Shown here: piece by piece, positions 59,647-64,000 of the stretch
Numbering within the stretch: position 1 is the first letter of the stretch
Layout of the letters: each line of letters starts with the position of its first letter
NCBI GenBank assembly: GCA_947066105.1
Contig: CAMSYM010000012.1
Coordinates: forward strand, 1 to 64,000
Direction of reading: 5' to 3'
From: an uncultured Clostridia bacterium
Lineage (GTDB): Bacteria > Bacillota > Clostridia > Christensenellales > Pumilibacteraceae
Length of the DNA stretch: 64,000 bases
Position numbers and translations under genes: made by a program
The notes under the pieces: generated by a model
The model's database searches: none
The model's input: the letters and a program-made list of their open reading frames with translations, nothing else
What the model was told of the DNA's origin: nothing

Positions 59647-59723
59647 TGGCGTTCCCGGCGCGACTTGAACGCGCGACCTTCCGCTTAGGAGGCGGACGCT
59701 CTATCCAACTGAGCTACGAGAAC
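59647..59723 (-). tRNA. tRNA-Arg (anticodon CCU)
   Basis: Read on the minus strand, the acceptor stem GTTCTCG pairs with CGGGAAC, followed by discriminator G and encoded CCA. The anticodon stem-loop TCCGC-CTCCTAA-GCGGA gives CCU, and the T-loop TTCAAGT is standard. tRNA-Arg(CCU) is a frequent phage integration target, but no duplicated 3' end was found near the phage block. Confidence 0.96.
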
Positions 59724-59837
59724 ACTTATACAAAAACAATACCCGCCGACAACAATATGCCAGCGGATATTATTATACTATCGATCGCGCGACAGGTCAA
59801 GCAAAACGACAGACATTGCCGCACTTTTACTACTATA

Positions 59838-62800
59838 TCACGTCACGGTGAGCGTACCCTTTATCACTTTAAACCTGTAATTCCCACTGACGTCGTTACC
59901 GTCGGCGTCGACGACCGTCGCGGACAAAACGTTATTGCTCTCTTCGCCTATATCCACTATCGACCCGCTCAACGTCACCGTCAACACATGCCCGTCGACA
60001 AGCGAGCCGAGCGTGATCTCGTAGCTGTCGCAAGTGAGCGGCTCGCCGTCGAACGCCTTTTCGTCCGAACCCGCCGTAATTATCAGCTCGCGCGGCGTCA
60101 CGGTAAGCCCGCCGTCCACAAACACTACGGTATAGTTTTCGGTAATGTCATCGCCGTCGACGGAAGTCACAACGCATGCGCCGAGCTCGTCGAATATCAT
60201 CGTAAGATCGGTCGCTTTCACCGAACCCGCGTCGGTGATGCCGTCGTACAACGACATATCCACCGTCACATTCGCCACGCCGTCGGGCAAAAAGTCCCAC
60301 CAATAACCGTAAACCCCGTAGAACAGCTCGTCGAATTTGAGCGGCGTGCCGTCGTACGCGCGCTTATATGACGGCGCATGCAACAATATCTGCGTCTTTG
60401 TGATCATTATTTTTCCCGGTGAATATACGATCTCGAAATCATCGGTAACGTCGACACCCGTCGCGTCGAACAAAGTAAACGCCGTGATGACCGATTCGGT
60501 AACGCCGTAATTTATCCTGCTCCCGCTCACGACGGCGGTATACGTAAAGCCCTGTTCGATAAGCAAGGCAAGCATCGCTACGTCGGGCGATGCGTCCTCT
60601 ACCGTTTGATCGGCAAACACTTCGTTACCGTCATACTCGCGAACGACGTCCACAGGCTTTATGGAAATTCTCGCCTTGGAAGTTTCGCCGTCGCCGTTGC
60701 CGCCCGACCCGTCATCGCCGCCGCCTACGATATCCCCGCCGGTAACTTCGACATATACCCAGCCCACGCCGTCGATATACACTTCCACCCACGCGTGCAG
60801 GCTCGTACTCATAACGTCCACCCACTCGCCCGCCTTGGCGTCGCCGAGCGCGCCGACGGTATACCGCGCAGGTATGCCGAGCGCTCTGTACAGCAACGTC
60901 GCAGACGTGGCGTAATGCCTGCACACGCCCGCTTTGTAATCGCGCAAAAACGCGACCGCCACGTCGCCCGACGCGTCGAGCGCGGTATCGTATCCGATAT
61001 CGTATTTTGCGGCGGTGCGTACGTACCGCGCCACCTTGGATATAACGGCGGGATCGTCATTTTTGAACCGTTGCGCAGTTATTACTTCGTTCATAAACTC
61101 GGCTGTCGACTGCGGCACCGACAGATACGTATCGTAAACGTACCTACGGTACGCCGTCTCCACCGACCTGTATATATCGAGATCTGTCCCGACGAGCGTC
61201 GCGCCGTTATCCGACGAATAATCGTACAAATATTGACGTACCGAATACTTGCTCGATCCCGCTTCGTATATTACGTCGCCGGTAAACTTGTGTCCCGACC
61301 TTATATCCGTAAAATACGGCAACACGGTCATGTAGCTCAGAGTATCTATTTCCGTAACGAACTCGGTCATGCCCGACTTTTGCATGACTATGCTCGCAAG
61401 ATAATTGACGCTGTAATTGCTCCCGTCGTAATTGACGGTCTGACCGCCGTAATCGTTGCCGATGCCCCAATCCGTAGTTCCGTTGTATTCTCCGCCGCTG
61501 TACGCGCGCAAGTACAACGACGCGGTACGTTCGGACTTGATACGCATAACGGCATACGGCTCGTCGGGATCGATCGGCGGATCGGGTTCGACGTCGCCCA
61601 CGACCGAAAGCACGCCGCGCTCCTGCAAGATAAGATAATTGCCCGTCAAATCGACGTCGCCTTGCATGACGGCGAACAAAAGCACGTTCATGATCTTGCC
61701 TACGTCGCGTATCTTGGTGTAATCGATCACCGACAGCTTGTGACCGTCCACAAGCGTCCCATCCGTCAACTCATAGCCGAAATCGAAATGGACTATGCCG
61801 TCGTATTCCCATTCGTGCGACGCCGTCGTCACTACGAGCTGTCGCGGCGTAATGTTGAGAGTGCCGTACGACGCTTCCGAAATAATATAATTTACCGTAA
61901 CGTCGTCGCCGTCGCCGTCTACTATTTTGACGATCTCCACAACGTTTTTTTCTCCGCTGTCCGCCACATCGGTTATGCTCGACGGACTGCCCCAGACTAT
62001 TTCGTGTCCGTCGGCAAGCCCGTCGTTATTTTCGCCCGTTTCCGCAACGCGCGCTCCGCCGCCCACGAGCGGAGCGCCGTCGTACACCTTGCTCAGATCG
62101 TCGGTAACGATCACGAGCTTTCTCGTGTACACCTTCAACAACCCGCTTTGTCGGTAAAAGTCATAGTTAGCCGTAACGTCTTTTCCCGCCGCATCGTACA
62201 CCGTCACGGTCGAAATTTTGTTAAAGATCTCGCCGACTTCGGTCAACGTACTTTCCGCCGAGAACTCGACGACCAAGCTATGTCCGTCGACAAGCGGATA
62301 CCCGTAGCCGGATATTCTATACTCATGACAAACGAGCGGCTCGCCGTCGTAAAGCTTGGACGCGTCGTTCGCGACCAGCGAGAGCAGGCGTTTATAAACG
62401 ATCAAAGTCCCGTAATCATACGAAATATCGTAATTATCGGTTATCTCGACCGAATTGTCCGAATCGTGATATATCCGTACCGTAAAAGTATTGTCGCATG
62501 TCCCGACGTCGGTTATCGACGCCCAATTATCGCCCACGTACTTATGCGCGGTCCTCAACGTGCCGTCGTCGTTGCGCAAAAACACATGTCCCTCGTCGGG
62601 AAGCGGCTGACCGTTTAGGAACCGCGTTTTCACACCGAACCGACAGAGCGATTTTTCCGTTCCGTCATACATCCAAGAGTTTTGATATTCTTCGTTATCG
62701 TCCGACGTACCGTAAGAAACAAATACGATCGGACGCTTGGTGATTTCCAGCTTCGCCTCGGCATTGCCGACGGCGATCTCGTAATTACGCGAAACGTCGT

Positions 62801-64000
62801 CGCCGTCGCAATACACCTTATATCCGACGAGCTTCGATCGGTAAACTCCTACGTTGACGCCCGCCCCGTCGAACTGCGGCTCGCCCGTTTGCCCATCTGC
62901 GAGCGTGCCGACCGAAATCACCGTATCGCAATATTTTTCGAACCCCGAATACACGCGCGTCGTATCGCCCGCCGCCACGGCTATGCTGCGGCGCTCTATC
63001 GTCAATGTACCGAACGTAAATATCAACTCGTAATTATCGTTGGGAAACATCTTATCGCCGACCGTCGTTTGATCGCCGTTCGCATTTCTCACTGAGCAAT
63101 CGGTAAAAACGTTTTCGCACCCGACAACGTTGCCTTCGTCGTCCAACATAACGTCGCGCACAGTCGGATATTTATATTCGTACAGCACGTGTCCGAGCAC
63201 AAAGCCTTCGTTATCGCCGTTGCCCGTCAAATAGTACGACGTATTGTTATGATCTTTACCGTCGTACTCCCACGTCGCGGAAGCGGTGGTAATGCGCACC
63301 GTGCGCTTGGTCACGCTCCAAGTGCCGTATACGTACGAAATTTCGTAATCATGCGTCAAGTCGAGTGAGCCGTCCGCTTTTTTGACAGATATTTGCAAAC
63401 GGTTTTCGACTGCGCCTACGTTTATAAGCGGCGCAGTGCCGTTGCCGAGCATGCTCGCCGCATGCCCGTCGACAAGCTTTCCTAAGGTTATATCGAAGCC
63501 ATTATTCGATTTGGGCATGCCGTCGTACACCCAAGTATCGGTCGCCGTAGTAACGGTTATAGGCAACGGTTTGACCGTCAGCTTTCCGAATATGTACGAA
63601 ACGGCGTAATTGGTCTGAGCCGTTCCCGCGACCGCAAGCGTCAGTTCGTTGTCGTAGCTCTGCACCGACATGTCGTCGCCGCGCTTAACGTCGACTACTT
63701 CCGTATGCCCGACGATTTTGAGCGAATGTCCGTCGAGCATGCCCAGCGAAACGACGGGCTCTTTGATATCGGGCAAAATGTCGAACTTATCGCAAAAATG
63801 CGTGTTACCGTCGTACGTCCATTCGGCGGTACCCGTCATTACGGCAACGGGACGCGCCGATACGGTGCGTTGCGCTTTAACGCATTCTATATCGTAAAAC
63901 CGCGTAACGTCGTTATCGTCGACGTCGCGCACGACTACGCGTTCGAGATCGATCTCGACGTCTACGCTTCCCACGTCGACTATATTATAATCGCGGTACG
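59838..64000 (-). CDS. Giant MBG/YDG-repeat protein with transglutaminase-like domain, 5' end beyond the window
   Basis: The frame stays open to position 64000, so at least 1386 residues are present and the N-terminus is missing. Eight repeats of about 80-100 residues, each opening with a W-E-Y-D-G or K-x-Y-D-G-x-P-L motif and containing LVDGH, resemble MBG/YDG adhesin-type domains. A transglutaminase-like protease domain follows, with catalytic Cys in AGVCRHYATSATLLYRALG and His in TSLHAWVEVYIDGVGWV. Three more repeats end the protein (last residues KVIKGTLTVT) with no wall anchor. Probably a secreted or surface protein; the transglutaminase fold may cross-link or cleave. The GTG at 63974 is only an internal codon. 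Confidence 0.85.
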   Translation of the reverse strand, partial: YRDYNIVDVGSVDVEIDLERVVVRDVDDNDVTRFYDIECVKAQRTVSARPVAVMTGTAEWTYDGNTHFCDKFDILPDIKEPVVSLGMLDGHSLKIVGHTEVVDVKRGDDMSVQSYDNELTLAVAGTAQTNYAVSYIFGKLTVKPLPITVTTATDTWVYDGMPKSNNGFDITLGKLVDGHAASMLGNGTAPLINVGAVENRLQISVKKADGSLDLTHDYEISYVYGTWSVTKRTVRITTASATWEYDGKDHNNTSYYLTGNGDNEGFVLGHVLYEYKYPTVRDVMLDDEGNVVGCENVFTDCSVRNANGDQTTVGDKMFPNDNYELIFTFGTLTIERRSIAVAAGDTTRVYSGFEKYCDTVISVGTLADGQTGEPQFDGAGVNVGVYRSKLVGYKVYCDGDDVSRNYEIAVGNAEAKLEITKRPIVFVSYGTSDDNEEYQNSWMYDGTEKSLCRFGVKTRFLNGQPLPDEGHVFLRNDDGTLRTAHKYVGDNWASITDVGTCDNTFTVRIYHDSDNSVEITDNYDISYDYGTLIVYKRLLSLVANDASKLYDGEPLVCHEYRISGYGYPLVDGHSLVVEFSAESTLTEVGEIFNKISTVTVYDAAGKDVTANYDFYRQSGLLKVYTRKLVIVTDDLSKVYDGAPLVGGGARVAETGENNDGLADGHEIVWGSPSSITDVADSGEKNVVEIVKIVDGDGDDVTVNYIISEASYGTLNITPRQLVVTTASHEWEYDGIVHFDFGYELTDGTLVDGHKLSVIDYTKIRDVGKIMNVLLFAVMQGDVDLTGNYLILQERGVLSVVGDVEPDPPIDPDEPYAVMRIKSERTASLYLRAYSGGEYNGTTDWGIGNDYGGQTVNYDGSNYSVNYLASIVMQKSGMTEFVTEIDTLSYMTVLPYFTDIRSGHKFTGDVIYEAGSSKYSVRQYLYDYSSDNGATLVGTDLDIYRSVETAYRRYVYDTYLSVPQSTAEFMNEVITAQRFKNDDPAVISKVARYVRTAAKYDIGYDTALDASGDVAVAFLRDYKAGVCRHYATSATLLYRALGIPARYTVGALGDAKAGEWVDVMSTSLHAWVEVYIDGVGWVYVEVTGGDIVGGGDDGSGGNGDGETSKARISIKPVDVVREYDGNEVFADQTVEDASPDVAMLALLIEQGFTYTAVVSGSRINYGVTESVITAFTLFDATGVDVTDDFEIVYSPGKIMITKTQILLHAPSYKRAYDGTPLKFDELFYGVYGYWWDFLPDGVANVTVDMSLYDGITDAGSVKATDLTMIFDELGACVVTSVDGDDITENYTVVFVDGGLTVTPRELIITAGSDEKAFDGEPLTCDSYEITLGSLVDGHVLTVTLSGSIVDIGEESNNVLSATVVDADGNDVSGNYRFKVIKGTLTVT

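Noticed and set aside
59647..59723. tRNA-Arg(CCU) as the attachment site of the phage block
   Set aside because: The tRNA points toward the block, but no copy of its 3' end was found near 46200-46350 or elsewhere, and no integrase is present.

Overview
The window looks like a chromosomal segment of an uncultured, probably gut-associated member of the Clostridia; this placement is an inference from the ECF sigma module, phi-LC3- and UviB-type holins, an M60 mucinase-like protein, XRE regulators and the gene styles. Base composition is moderate and promoters match the vegetative consensus (TTGAxx, 17 bp, TATAAT). Several genes appear to have leaderless mRNAs, with exactly six bases between the -10 hexamer and the start codon.

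Layout. 1-74 is the 5' end of a 23S rRNA with its own strong promoter and no 16S gene upstream, so the rRNA genes seem unlinked. 638-3331 holds a lipoprotein, an ECF sigma factor and a membrane anti-sigma-like protein that shares the lipoprotein's sensor domain. 3739-8197 carries an RND/MMPL transporter, L-lactate dehydrogenase, a small XRE regulator and a flavodoxin. 8269-27335 is one minus-strand operon of 17 tightly packed genes for a surface polysaccharide. It contains an initiating phosphosugar transferase, the UDP-L-FucNAc genes capE-capF-capG, glycosyltransferases, a Wzy-like polymerase, and a flippase fused to a LicD domain. Its distal end holds a second LicD, PEP mutase fused to a cytidylyltransferase-like domain, phosphonopyruvate decarboxylase, a nucleotidyltransferase and an unknown NAD-binding enzyme. 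Together these predict a glycan decorated with a nucleotide-activated phosphonate.

27638-31821 holds a CASTOR/POLLUX-like channel and tRNA-Ala and tRNA-Ile outside any rRNA operon. Two families of tandem repeats built from tRNA-Ile ends follow. An XRE repressor then diverges from a probable small transcript of about 115 nt that ends in an intrinsic terminator. 31822-34989 is polA-coaE. 35398-41871 is a minus-strand signalling operon (hybrid histidine kinase, REC-HD-GYP-GGDEF regulator, HPt protein) followed by a small coiled-coil gene and mscL. 42034-46158 is a large membrane-anchored M60 metallopeptidase.

46351-58249 is a prophage-derived block with P22-like order: TerL, a TerS-like protein, portal, scaffold, coat, gp4-like adaptor, gp10-like protein and two holins. 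No integrase, replication genes, endolysin or tailspike are seen, and two clusters of dispersed host-type repeats interrupt it. 58421-59723 has an alpha/beta hydrolase and tRNA-Arg(CCU). The window ends inside a very large repeat protein (MBG/YDG-type repeats around a transglutaminase-like domain) whose 5' end is beyond position 64000.
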